Of a stretch of 64,000 nucleotides of DNA, positions 36,024 through 48,500 are shown piece by piece. The stretch's first letter is position 1. Each line of letters starts with the position of its first letter. This stretch comes from Trema orientale (lineage: Eukaryota > Streptophyta > Magnoliopsida > Rosales > Cannabaceae), in NCBI GenBank assembly GCA_002914845.1, contig JXTC01000369.1:81809-145808 (forward strand), read 5' to 3'. Both the position numbers and the translations under genes were made by a program. The notes under the pieces are model-generated. The model ran no database searches. It saw only the letters and a list, made by a program, of their open reading frames with translations, and was not told the DNA's origin.

Positions 36024-36339
36024 CCTTCAATGTAAAAACACCTCAATTTAATTTAGTGAAAATTGGGTCTTATTATTTTCAGGATTTAGATACTTAGGCC
36101 TAAATTTTTAAAAATAATATTAAGAATATGACATTTCCAAAATAATTATTTCTCCATACGTCAAAATGGTTTCCACTAATAAAACTGGTTTATTAGTTTA
36201 TAGTAACCAAATTAGTTTCAAGTAATATTTTTCTTTAGTTTTTGATAATCTTTGTCTTCTAATTTCCGGTAATCAAATTGGTTTATTTGGGATTTGATTA
36301 TTGGTTATAATAAACTAAATTTATTTTTCGGTTTGGAGA
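36024..36339. other. Intergenic, nothing recognised
   Basis: AT-rich spacer between the Harbinger right end and the second foldback copy. No coding frame was supported. Confidence 0.4.
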
Positions 36340-36725
36340 AATTAGATATTATATGGTATTTTCCAAAAAAAAATTTAAAAAATACGATGATTAGCGTTTT
36401 TTTAAGGTGCGGTATAGTTTTTATTAAAAAAATACTATTTTTTAAAAAATATTTAGAAAAATATTATTTTTAAAAATAATAGCTAATAACAGGTAACCAA
36501 TTTCCAGAAACCGGTAACTAGTAACTAAAGTATTTATAAATAGTATATAATTGGTAACTAGTAACCGGTAACCAGTTTTCAGAGACAGAAAATCAGTAAC
36601 TATTTTAAAAATGATATTTTTCTAAAAAAATTTAAAAAAGTGATATTTTTGTAATAAAAAGTATATAAAAATTTGAAAAAAGCCTAACTTCCGTATTTTT
36701 GGAATTTTTTTTTTATTTTTTATAG
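36340..36725 (-). mobile_element. Foldback repeat family, copy 2 (uninterrupted)
   Basis: In reverse orientation this matches the outer element at 24830-25570. Its right end, reverse complemented, gives AAAATTCCAAAAATACGGAAG, and its left end, reverse complemented, ends near ATACCATATAATATCTAATTTC. The core repeats GGTAACTAGTAACCGGTAAC phrases. It lacks the 410-bp nested block of copy 1, so it shows the pre-insertion state of the family. Confidence 0.65.
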
Positions 36726-37095
36726 ATAAAAATGTTAGAAACCCTTTCGGTTTTCAGTAACCAAAATATAATTGAATGTGGTACGGGAAAAATAATTATT
36801 TGAGAAATGTTATATTTTTGATATTATTTTTAAAAAAGTCGTAGGGAGTGCCATTTTCCTATTTTGTCATGGCCTCAGATCGGGCCTAATCCTAACGGGC
36901 TCTAGGGGCTTAGATTCCCCTTTGTTTTGTTTTGATTTATTTATTTTTATTTTTTATATTTAAGGAATAAATTAATTAATAATATAGGGCTGCTGGCTGC
37001 TGCTTCGTTTGCAAAGAAAGGGAAAACGCAAGAGAGGTTAGACTTGAGAGTGGTGATCAGAGAGAGAGAGAGAGAGAGGGGGAAAGTGTGAGAGA
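36726..37095 (+). promoter_or_regulatory. ATP synthase epsilon gene promoter and leader
   Basis: GGGCCT/GGGCTC phrases occur at about 36886-36903, similar to site II promoter elements. A GA repeat at about 37060-37079 directly precedes the ATG and probably belongs to the 5' UTR. No other feature is seen. Confidence 0.4.
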
Positions 37096-38864
37096 ATGGC
37101 TTCAAACGCAGCCGTACCATTTTGGAGGGCGGCGGGTATGACATACATAACATACTCCAACATTTGCGCCAATCTCGTCAGAAATTGCCTCAAAGAGCCT
37201 CACAGATCCCAATCCCTTAACCGCGAGACGGTTCACTTCGCCGTTTCCAAATGGGCCGCCGGACAACCCGAAAAGCCCAGTCAGTCTCTCTCCTCTCTAT
37301 CTCTCTCTTCTTTCTTTTCAGATCTGCCTTTCTCTACTTTATTTATTTACAGCGATTGATTGATTGATTGTTTGTTATTTTTCAGTCTTTGATTGAGCGA
37401 ATTGGTTTGTTAATTTTTAGATGGGTCTGTGCTGAAATCCCCTGTTTGATTGAACCAAATGTGGTATTTTGTGGATTTTGGCTTTGTGCATTTTGAGCTG
37501 ATGCAGCTGACTAAATTCAAATTATGCAATGATTATGGGATTCTTGTGTGTTGAATTGAGTCTGAGCCATTCTAGCTTTTGTTATTTAAGTTTGTGGATT
37601 TGGATATTAGATAAGTACACAAACCAAGGACAACATGTTAAATACTTGTGACCGGACATGTAACATAGCACGTGGTTTTCTTTCAACTCAAAATCTGAGT
37701 TTTCGTACGCTTTTTTTGTATTTTTAAGCTCTGGGTTTATGTTAATGTTTTGGAAAAATATTAGATTGCCTTTGAAATAGGACCGCCTATGTTTCTTCTT
37801 TTCTCTCGTCATGATTGCTTATGATAGTTAATTGTTAACTGACCTTCTTAACTGGAATATAGGCTTTCATGCTACTACATTGGTACTGTCTAGATTTCTA
37901 GACTAAGTTAAGAAGCCATAACTTGGTTTGTTTTGTATATTCTTATCTTTTCTTCCGAAATCAATTTTGATTTTCTAATGAACTCTTTTCCTAAGCTTGC
38001 GAAAAGTGATAAAATTGCTTGCTTTTTATTACAGTTACACTTAAAAGCTCTGGGAACGATTAACTTAGGTTTTCACGGCTTTTAGTATGTTGTAGATTCG
38101 TGGTAACAATTAAGTTTAACAATGAGTATTATCTTGTTTTGGCTACTTGTGAAATTTTAGTTCCTCCCTTGCCAAAGGTATTGTTAGGATATTAACCTGT
38201 AGAATTAGACTTCAGAGGTGATCGATATGTTGATGATTATTTAGATGAATCTCTCTGGAGGACTTGTTGATCTAGGTCGAGAATAACGTTGAGTCCTTGG
38301 AGTAGATAGTCACTTTATGTCGAAATCGTAAATTGAAATTTCTGCCTGTATGTAATAATTTTTTCCAGCTTAGCGCATCTAGCAAGTTTATTGGAAGATA
38401 ATCTATTGTCTTGCACCTAGACAAGTCCTCATCTGGTTCGTTTCTGCTTCCACGAATAAAATGCAACTGGTGACCCTTTAAGTTTTCTCCCTCTTATGGT
38501 AGATCGAGCTTAGATCTCAGAAAGCATTAAAGTCCCTAGGAGTCATTTCAAGATCTTATAGCTGTGGTTATTGATTACATTAATGGCTAAATCAATTCAA
38601 TATGATCCTGAACAGTATGAAATTGATTATGTTGACTGATGCATGAAGCTGATTATGGAATTGTATCTGGTGAATTTTCTGTTGATTCGTCTGTGCAACT
38701 TAATGTGGTGATCTTTCATACAAATGAATGCATTTTCTTGACAGTTTACTCTCATATGGACCCTCTTTTTTATTGATCGAATTTGGATTCCGTTAACCCA
38801 CCTTCCTAATGTTGTAGTTGTTTCTTTAATTTCAGCTGTCCGTTCAGATACCGGGGAAGAATGA
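37096..38864 (+). CDS. Mitochondrial F1 ATP synthase epsilon subunit
   Basis: Two exons, 37096-37279 and 38836-38864, give exactly 70 aa, the usual length of plant mitochondrial epsilon. The protein begins [20 protein letters not shown] and continues [15 protein letters not shown], which is near-invariant in plant homologues. It ends TVRSDTGEE from the 29-nt second exon. The subunit sits on the central stalk of F1 with gamma and delta, on the matrix side of the inner membrane, and stabilises the rotor. It has no obvious cleavable presequence, as is normal for this subunit. The 1.56-kb intron is long for so small a gene. The extended frame past 37279 is intron read-through. Confidence 0.96.
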
Positions 38865-39154
38865 GCTGAGTTTATGCTCCTTGATTTTCTTGAAGAATAT
38901 GCTTTTCTTATTCAAGTTTCATAAGTTTTGAAGTTTTCGTTGTACTTGATCTGCCAAACTTAAACCTTTCGGATTAATAATGTAATTGCTCAGTACTTTG
39001 ACTTTTGAGCATACATTAGTAAATGCTAGTTTTTAGCATGCACCATTGCACTTGTTTTGCCGATTTCATGTTTGCGCTTAGTTGCTGAAACACTGGTTGC
39101 AATTAAACAAAAACTGGGGATAGTTTGTGGTTGTGAATTTGATATATCCATTAT
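38865..39154. other. ATP synthase epsilon 3' UTR and spacer
   Basis: Probably 3' UTR for the first 150 bases or so. No other signal before the LTR at 39155. Confidence 0.4.
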
Positions 39155-39466
39155 TGTTATCAGCAGTTGATCTTAAATTAAAACGAAATAACAAAAGTGA
39201 TTTGTTAGCATATTACCTCCGATGCAGACCAAGTGATTTGTTAGTATATTTCTTGACCAAGAAATCATAGGTCGGAGCAGAGGGGAGAGAGAAGCAAGAT
39301 CGGTAGGTGCGCTTATGACTTTTCGGCAAGCAACGTATAAACCAAGCCATGTGCAATTCATACTGCGGAGAATAATGACCATCGGATTCATTAGCTTGTT
39401 AATATATTACACGGGGAGCCTCAAGCTAACAACTTAACTGCAGTCTTATAACTGATTTTGTTAACA
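39155..39466 (-). repeat. 3' LTR of the Copia fossil, 312 bp
   Basis: On the minus strand it starts TGTTAACAAAATCAG and ends CTGATAACA, so the ends form a TGTTA/TAACA inverted pair. It directly follows the polypurine-like tract, as expected for a 3' LTR. The matching 5' LTR is not in the window. Confidence 0.75.
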
Positions 39467-39726
39467 GAACACCCCTCAAGCTACACGGGGAACCTCTAGT
39501 ATAAGCCTGTCACCAAATAAACAAAAAATGGAAATAGCAAAGGGGCTCAGTGAAAAGATCACCAGGCTCTTTGGCAGCAATAGTTTTACAAGAGTGTACG
39601 TTGATTTCATTATGCTTCGTACGAGTGTGGAAGACCGGATTCGAAGCCAAGGCACCAGTACTAATATTGTCACGCCATAAAACTGAAGTTGTGGCTGAAT
39701 ATGATTATATGAACATCAATTTTTCC

Positions 39727-40436
39727 CAGGGTGTTTATGGCCGGTTTGGACGGTCTAAATCGTCAATCCAGAAATCAATTCGAATATGCAGTTTGGCCGG
39801 TTTACCAATCCGTGCGGTTTGAGTTTGTCGATTCAAACTGGCCAAACCGCACTTACATTTTTGCAGCCGGTTTGGGCGGTTTTCGCGGTTTGAAAACTTA
39901 CAAAATTTGAATTAATATAATATCAACTAAGCTCATATCATAATCATATTTCATCTAAAATATAAAATCCAAATATAAAACGAAACCATAGCATAGTTAA
40001 AAGCTATAACCAAATCGAAAATCATAGTAAACTTAAATTTTAGTTACAATTTACAACTTAATCAAAATTGAATAGTAAACTTAAAGTCTTTAATCTTAAA
40101 CATATCATAACAACAAGATTTAAAGTCTAAAATACCATAAGAGTCTTAAGTAACATAGTCCTAAATAAGTTAAGAGTAATCATTACTCAATTAGAATGAA
40201 TAAGCTTAAATTTTTAACTATTAATATACATTCAAAAATATATATATATACAAACTTATTGGCCGGTTCGGTTTGAATCCGACCGAATTTTTCTAAAACT
40301 GAATACCAAATCGGCCAAATCGATTTTCATATTTTCTAATCTGTAACCGGCCATTTAAGAAAAAAATCGCACGGATTGGACGGTTTGGACTGGATTGGGC
40401 GGTTTTCACGGTTTGGCGGTTTTTTTGAACACCCTT
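39727..40436. mobile_element. hAT-like non-autonomous element, 710 bp, with target duplication
   Basis: Ends CAGGGTGTT and AACACCCTT form short inverted repeats. Flanks are identical over 9 bp (AATTTTTCC at 39718-39726 and 40437-40445), which includes the 8-bp duplication expected of hAT transposition. The subterminal regions are full of CCGGTTTGG / AAACCGC / GGCGGTTT phrases in both orientations, and the centre is AT-rich. There is no transposase. It splits the Copia fossil's RNase H region, so it is younger. Confidence 0.85.
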
Positions 40437-40923
40437 AATTTTTCCTTAAGCAAGGAATGTAACCACATCCGTACAGTAGTGGCCAGAGCTAACGTTCGAT
40501 ACTAGGCTTCAATGCTGGAATCAGCAACGACTTGTTGCTTCCGCGAAGATAGACACAATACCCTGTAGTGGAACACCTATCATCAACAACACAACCAGCC
40601 TAATCAGCATCGGAGAATCCCTTAAGGGTAAGAAGAGTAGCTAGTTTAAAGCACAAGCCATAACGCAATGTTCCTTGCAAGTATCATAGCACCGGCTTAC
40701 AAGCAGCCCAATGTTTAATAGTTGGTGGTGCTCGTAAGAACTGATTGAGTATATTGGTAAGGTATTGAAGTGCCCCGATAACACTTCAACAAATCTGTAC
40801 TGAGCAGGGTGGTCAAGTAAACTGGATCATGATAACATACATGATCTTCTGAGCACAATGGGGTAGGAGTGGATTTGGTGTAGAACATCTTGGCTTTAGT
40901 AAGAAGTTCACAAAGCTACTTGG

Positions 40924-41604
40924 TGTTGGGGCGATCTCCACCAACTGTCCATGTGTTCTTACTACTTTAAGTTGTCTCTGCCTTCAGTCTGGGACGGGAA
41001 GACGGGGTGGCTACCTGCAAGACTCTCCGATGCTTAAGTTAGATATATTTTCTAAGGAACTGAATAGCAGAGAATATATTTATGTTATTCTTCTTACCAA
41101 AGACGATGTGCCATATTTATACCTTAGAATCAGGAACTTAGTGGCTTCTAATTCCAGGACCAATTACCTCCTTCCATCATTATCTGTTCCGGAAATTGCG
41201 GATTATAGATGCCGCAACCTCTTTTGAGTTGACATGACTTACTATCTCCTCCGGTACGTGTCTAGAAGAGACAAGATCGTGGTTATCTGTTGCTCTGTTG
41301 AGGTGGTTCACCTAACACACGTGACGATCATGATGCTGCATTAAATGTTTTGTCTGTGTATAGGGTTAAGTGTTACTTGTAAAGACAATTCAATGGAAGA
41401 TCCCAAGGGTTTCTGACCCCTTCAGACCTCGAGAGGAGGTCTGAGGTCAGCTGAACCTGTCCAGGGTCTGTCCAATTTGAGCCTGAGATGGGGTCGATTC
41501 TTATCCATGTGGATTAACGGGTCCGTATTGAGCTTGCCGTTCTGTGCCATCTATCCAGCTCTCTTCCTGTTCTCGTGGCACATATTATAGAAATGGGCCC
41601 CACA
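40924..41604. mobile_element. Solo LTR, 681 bp, with perfect 5-bp target duplication
   Basis: Begins TGTTGGGGCGATCTCC and ends GGGCCCCACA, with CTTGG duplicated exactly at 40919-40923 and 41605-41609. It interrupts the Copia fossil between its reverse-transcriptase-like and RNase H-like parts. It contains the phrase GCTACCTGCAAGACTCTCCG, which I recall seeing in several plant LTRs, so the family is probably Gypsy or an LTR derivative. The orientation of the parent element is not certain. No coding content. Confidence 0.85.
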
Positions 41605-41950
41605 CTTGGACTGGCCATGTGAATCTCATAATGCTTCAAACTCGGAGAAAGTAATAAACAGAACTAATGGTCTTCAAGGCAAACTAAATGTTGAGACGAT
41701 GAACAAGATTATTTACCCGAATGGTATCAGCTCCAGTGATTAGTTTGTCATATACGTAAACTAAAAGTAAGAGAAGCTTGTCTTGATTTCGACATAAAAA
41801 TAGTGATAAATTAGATTTGAAGTTGGTAAAACCCCACTTAATTAAGGCTATTTTTCACTAGTCATATCACGTCCGATGAGCCTGACGAAGACCATAACGT
41901 TTATCATTATTAAGTTGCACACAAATGTGGGTCTGGAAGTATCCACGAAA

Positions 41951-42475
41951 CCTCGAGGTTGAGAGATAAAAACATTATATATATTTATTATATATGACTT
42001 GTTTTTAATGGTTCTAACTCTACTAGCTATATATCTATTTCTTTCATCTTAATATATATTTTTTACTCACTTCATATAATGCGTTCCTGTATTTCTAATA
42101 AATGTAGTAATTTTTCTTTAAGTTTTTATTTATAATAAACTTTCCTTTAATTTTTCTTTGTTTTTAAATAAAATTTTTATTTGTCATCGTCATTTTTTTT
42201 CCTTAAATTTTCACTAATATCGATTCTTTTTTTCCGATATTCCCTTAATTTTAGAGCACACCCATTTTTCTACGGAGATCGATATTTTTGTCTATGTATG
42301 TTACGACAATTTAACCATAAAACGACAATGAAAAATAATACTAAACGATCGCAAAGGCCGCAACTAGTCATCGCCAGTCGCCGAGAACCCCGTATTCTGA
42401 GTAGGTCCTCCCGCCATTGCATTCGCAAAATCATTTCTCAGTAGCGCAGGGTTTTGTTCGTTTAAACCCTCACTC
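41951..42475. other. Intergenic, upstream of CPSF160
   Basis: AT-rich sequence, turning GC-richer after about 42340. No gene or complete repeat is supported; the small plus-strand frame here shows no family resemblance. Confidence 0.4.
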
Positions 42476-42587
42476 ACTCTCTCTCTCTCTCTCCCCGAAA
42501 CCCTAACTTTCTCTCTCCTCCATTGTCTTTGCCTCTGCAACCCTCGGCAAGTTTCTCACTTCCACTGGCTCTCTCCTCGATTCGAAG
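42476..42587 (+). promoter_or_regulatory. CPSF160 5' leader with CT tract and telo-box
   Basis: A CT repeat (42476-42493) is followed by AAACCCTAAC at 42498-42507, a telo-box core, about 80 bp before the ATG. Such leaders are common on plant genes of the translation and RNA-processing machinery. Confidence 0.5.
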
Positions 42588-45500
42588 ATGAGCTTCGCGG
42601 CGTACAAGATGATGCACTGGCCGACGGGGATCGAGAACTGCGCCTCCGGCTTCGTCACTCACTCCCGCGCCGACTTCGTCCCTCGCATCCCTCCGATTCA
42701 GTCCGACGACCTCGACTCCGACTGGCCCGCCGCCCGACGGGAAATCGGCCCGGTGCCGAACCTCGTCGTCACCGCCGGCAACGTTCTCGAAGTCTACATT
42801 GTGAGAGTCCAAGAAGAGGAGGATAGTAGTAGAAGTTCCAGGGCTCCAGCTGAATCCAGACGTGGTGGACTCATGGATGGCGTCTCTGGGGTTTCTCTAG
42901 AACTCGCTTGCCATTACAGGTTCTTCTTCCCCAGTTAACAGCGTTTGCTCTTTTCGTAAGTGTTTGTAATTGAATTCTTATCAGTCCGGTTTAAATTTTC
43001 TTTGCAGGTTGCATGGTAATGTTAAAACAATGGCGGTATTACCTTCTGGAAGTGGTGATGGTTCTAGGAGAAGAGATTCTATAATCTTAACCTTTCAAGA
43101 TGCCAAAATATCTGTTTTGGAGTTTGATGATTCTATCCATGGACTTCGTACAAGGTGGGCGAAAGGTGATGCCGGAAATGGGGGCAAAGTATCTTTATTT
43201 ATTACTGCATTATTTTGTGTGAATCCTGTAATGGATAAACTTCTTATTACACATTTTTTTTGGGATTTATATATTTGAGCAATTTGGGAATATTGCTAAT
43301 GCTTTCGAAATCACCCACGACCCCGATTTTAGTCGAAAGTATGCTAGCTTTGAAAGATTGAAGCACGTCAAAAACCTTTGAGCATATAATTGAGTTAAGC
43401 ATTCACAAATATGTGATAATTAATGTTGTCTGCTGGGAGTTTACTGGCTTATTCACTTCCACGGGAAGTAGATCATGAAATTAGTGACCTAAGCAGCAAT
43501 ATGCTTGTACTTTTTCCCCCTCCCCCGTTTTTATCGAGTATGGCTGGGGTATTTATTGGTTAGCTACAATATGTCATTTCTGAATACGTGAGGATGCCCA
43601 TGGTGTAAGCTGATTTTTCATTTCCGAACATTGTATCTTAAGGTTTATTTATTTGTTTATTTTTATTTTTAATGACGCTTACTTATAATGTTGACCTTTC
43701 AGCTCTATGCACTGTTTTGAGGGTCCAGAGTGGCTTCATCTGAAAAGAGGTAGAGAATCATTTGCAAGAGGTCCGTTAGTAAAGGTTGATCCTCAGGGCA
43801 GATGCGCAAGTGTTCTTGTGTATGATATACAAATGATAATGCTTAAGCCCGCTCAGGTTTATTTTCGCCTCTTCAACTTAGTAACTTGATAATTCGAAGA
43901 GTTACTTTTTAATTTTTGCTTGCTTAGCTGAAAATTTAGCTAACACTATCACCATTTTGGTTTGATCAATTTCATTAATGCATTCTCAAAAATAATGGAT
44001 ACTATAATAAGAGGGGAGCTTAAGGGCTTCATTTCTGAACTCAATGTTGTGTGTGTGTTTCTTTTTCTTATTTTTCTTTCTTTTTTTTTTTTTTTGAATA
44101 CTTCCAGAAAAAAGTTTATCTTTGAGATTCAAGATTTTACTCTGGATCTGGCTTTCCTTCAATGGTTATTGAACTTGGATAAGTCTAGTAGAAATTAGAT
44201 TGGGTTATAGCTATGTAAGCTTATTTATGAGATTTGGATATGATTTGTATAACTTAAGTTAGATGCTCGATTACGGATAATAATTTTATTATTGTTTATG
44301 TTTAATGAGTGATGCATAACTGTAAGTTTATTTCACCTAAATATTTTATAGGGGCCATTTTGAAAAATTAAAGGTTTGAAAGCTTTTGGACTATTTTTAA
44401 AACTTAATTCCGGTATTTCTAGTTTATGAAATACCGATTCTGCTACTGATCCCGGCCTCAGGTCGTGACAGCCATGCTAGATCTTTTTATTAGCTTATTC
44501 CAAGTTTTGCAGTGTTTAGTAAGAAATAATTATTCACCATTACCTAAAAGTGTCTTTTCCTTTCTTTTTTTTTTTCAATATTAAAAAAGAAAACTAAGTA
44601 TTGCTGAGTGGGGAGTCTTCCACATTATTGAGTTAGCAATTATAAAAAATAAGGAAGAATGGGTACCTATATTGGCTTGAATGCAAGATTGAAAATGTAT
44701 CTAGCCAGATTAAGGCTTATGCACAAATGCATACTTGCTGTTGCACCATCAACTTGTTAGTTTGATTTTAGTGAAAGTTGAGCATTTTTCTTTCTATGCA
44801 TGATGAAAACTGTTCATTATAAAGGCCACCAGGCATACAGAATGCAGCAATACTCACAAAGTTTCTATGGCAAAGAAAGAAACACTTGTTTCAATTCGAA
44901 CTAGAAGCTTTTGGTTTATTGATCTCTTATAGTGTATTTTCTTTTAAGGTAATAATTTTAATTGTGCCTCTCCTGAAAGTTTGGAACTCTGGTTGTCAGG
45001 CTGGTTCCGGTTTGGTTGGAGAAGACGATGCTTTGGGTTCTGGAGGTGCAGTTTCTGCTCGCATTGAGTCATCTTACATAATTAATCTGCGAGATATAGA
45101 TATGAAGCATATCAAAGATTTCATTTTCGTACATGGTTAGTAGCCATAAATTAACATTGATGTACAAGATATATTTTAATGATTGTTTGGTGTTTTGGTT
45201 GCTGCTGGTTGATATAAAGGGGAAAAGCTTTTAGAAACTATATTTAGAACGATAGTTTCGTTAACTGTTTCTTGAGTAAGATCTTTTAATTTTTGTTGGT
45301 CTGGCTTCTGAATTCTAAATTTATGTCCGGAAACTTTGCAGTTCACGCTAAGATTTTGTATCTTTCTTTAGTATAAAATCGTGTTTTTTTAGGGTGCATT
45401 TGCTTGTATAGAAAACTTATTCAGTGCTTCTAAAGATGTTTTTGTGGTTAGATTAGTTGGTTTTCTACTTTTAGATTTATTTATATTAGTTATACTGCTA

Positions 45501-48500
45501 TCTCGCTTTGTGTGGCTTTTTATGTTTGGTAATTATTATTGATTTACAAATTTCAAACAGGTTATATTGAGCCGGTGATGGTTATCCTTCATGAGCGGGA
45601 GCCCACTTGGGCTGGGCGTGTCTCATGGAAGCAACATACTTGTATGATTTCAGCACTTAGTATCAGCACAACTTTGAAGCAGCATCCCCTGATTTGGTCA
45701 GCTGTTGTAAGTCCTGACTACTTGAATATAAAATATCAAAATCATGAATTGCCTTTGAATGTTTTGCCACATGACAGAATAATTGGGCTCAAGAGTTTGA
45801 GTTGCTGATAACTTCAACAAGTTTCCTTTGCTAAATCTTTGGGAATTGAGAATGGGACATATACATAATTGAAATGTTTCTTGATATAATTGATAATTCT
45901 GAGAACCTATATGGTGATTATTCTGCTGTTCTCTGTACTTTTTATGTTACTTGAATGCTATTAGGTTTTAACTTTTTTTATTCTTCTTCTTGATCTTATG
46001 TAAAAAATTGTGGTCTTGAATTTCTGCAAACATAATCAAGAATATATCAAAGGAAGTCTCTTTTTCTTTCGGTTTATTCTAATTTATAATTCAATATGTG
46101 CATTTTTTTTCCTTGTTAGAATCTCCCACATGATGCTTACAAGCTACTTGCTGTTCCATCGCCAATTGGTGGTGTTCTTGTGATCTGTGCAAATACTGTT
46201 CATTATCATAGTCAGGTATACTGTTTTTTGATTGTTTCATGGTCTGAAGCAAATAGAGTTCTGATTTATTGATCAATTCAAGTGAAATGTTCTGATGGAT
46301 TCAATTGCACCTTTTGCAGTCCACCTCGTGCGCATTGATTTTAAACAGCTATGCAGTTCCTGTTGATAACAGGTCAACCTATCCTTCGCCCTTTTAGAGA
46401 AAAATACATTGATATGTTTTTTTTTGGGTATGTGAAGCCAGGATATCTTTGAACACTCACCTTATGCTACAGCTTGAGCTGTTCCTTTCTTCAAATATAT
46501 CAAGATTTGGATATTTTGGATCATTCTTGTTTTTTCCTTAAGAGCAAATAAATCAGTTCATTATTTCTGCTTCCCTTTCCTCGTCATAATCTGTATTTTT
46601 TTTATTTCAGAATCTCCAGATTAACTTTTTGTGTTCATATGATTTCAATTTATATGCACATCATTTTGTTTTAAGCCTGCTAGTTGTGTTTAATATCATG
46701 GCAGTTCCCTTTACAATTTTATTTATTTTATTTTTCATTCAGTCAAGAGATGCCTAGATCTCCTTTTAGTGTGGAGCTTGATGCTGCTAATGCAACGTGG
46801 TTATCAAATGATGTGGTCTTGTTGTCAACAAAAACTGGGGAGCTTTTGTTGCTGACCCTTGTTTACGATGGAAGGTTAGTGATGGCATCTTACTTTATCA
46901 GTTTCTTACTTGATTGTGGTTACATTGGCCAAAGAATCCAAACCTGTGTCTTATTTTTCCATTTTTCACATATGATTGACGAATTCATTTGCCCCTTGTT
47001 TCCACGTAATAGAGATATTTAGGATTCTGTTACCGTCCGCATGAAGGAATTCTTAGTTTTTTCCCTACTTAATGGGCATTGATTTTGGTAGTTCACGATC
47101 CTTTCGTGTCTAGTACAAAAATGGATGTATTCACCTGTCTATGTTTGTATTCCAGAGTCTTGAGTCTGCGTATGACTATAATGCATAACAACCACCCTAT
47201 TATTACAATTTGCAGGGTTGTGCAGAGACTTGATCTTTCAAAATCTAAAGCGTCAGTACTTGCATCGGTTAGTCATAAATATTAGAATCTTATTTTACTT
47301 ATAGATCTGTATCTTGCTGGCCTTTTGGACTTAATTTACAATGCTGAACTGCAGTTGCATCTTACAATCTGCTGACACTTATTTCTTTTTCTTTTTTGGT
47401 AGGGGATTACAACAATAGGAAATTCATTATTCTTTTTAGGAAGTAGGTTGGGAGATAGTTTGCTTGTGCAGTTTACTTGTGGGTCGGGGACCGCAATATT
47501 GTCTTCTGGTCCAAAGGATGAGGTATGGTCAGAACTGATCAAGTTTATTTCTTCATAGTTGCAGGAAAGTTCAAATTATTGTTCCTTTTTGGTTTTAACT
47601 CTTGACACAATTTGTGATGTAACTATCGTTTTATGTCCTATATTGTGGATTCCTGACTCTCAAATCCTGAAAGCCGTATGTATTGACACATTTCTAACTA
47701 AAACTTTTTTGCATTCTTGATTTTAACCAAAATTTTTACAGTTTCTTAAATTTTCCAAAATTTAGTTTTGAACTTTTGTTTATTGGATGAGTCATTCTCT
47801 GTGGTTCATTTTATAAAATACAAGCATGTGTATTTTTTTGCCTAATGGCTCTTCTTCTTCCTCTCTTTCGTTTTTTATTTTTTTATTTTTTATTTTTTTA
47901 ACTTTTCTTTTTCTTGGTTTATCCTTTGGAAATATTTTCTACCTTCGTATGCCAAAATTTAATGCTTAAACTGTCAATAATGTAAACTTGAAATTATTTA
48001 TTGTCTTATTGTTCATAATAAAATCAATTGCTGGGAGAAATTTTGAGTTTTTTTTATAGTTTTTTTTGGTTGTTTTAATAATAGTTTACTGAAATTTTAT
48101 GTAAAGAAGAGTTTTGCAGCTGATTTCAAATTTACAGGTCGGAGATATTGAAGGAGATGTTCCTACAGCAAAGCGATTGCGAAGGTCATCTTCTGATGTA
48201 TTGCAAGATATGGCTAGTGGTGAGGAGCTTTCTTTATATGGTTCAGCTCCAAATAACTCAGAATCAGCTCAGGTTATTTACAATTCTAGGATGGCTTCAT
48301 TGAGTTACTTTATGTCCTGATAAACTTGATGCCTATAGGGACCTTTCTATAAGATTAGGAAGAGTAGGCAAGATGATCACTACCAAGGTAGGAAGGGAGG
48401 TTTCAGACTGAAAAAGGAAAAAAATTTATATCCAACTTCTTTAACATGAAATTGTTGATCCGAATCATAGAGAAAACTCAACAATCTCTCTTTCTTCTTT

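Larger units (their letters stand above)
39155..41950 (-). mobile_element. 5'-truncated Copia LTR retrotransposon fossil with two nested insertions
   Basis: On the minus strand, Copia reverse-transcriptase-like sequence lies at about 41640-41900 and the RT/RNase H region at about 40450-40920 and 39540-39715. The order is that of Copia pol, whose RNase H typically carries an ASNPVFHTRTKH-like motif. Next come a purine-rich tract (GCTTGAGGGGTG) and the 3' LTR (39155-39466). No 5' LTR was found, so the right end is truncated. The copy is broken in many places and old. A hAT-like element (39727-40436) and a solo LTR (40924-41604) interrupt it. Confidence 0.8.

Noticed and set aside
44340-44480. 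LTR-like phrase GATCCCGGCCTCAGGTCGTGAC in CPSF160 intron 3
   Set aside because: The wording resembles plant LTR fragments, but no ends, target duplication or second copy were found.
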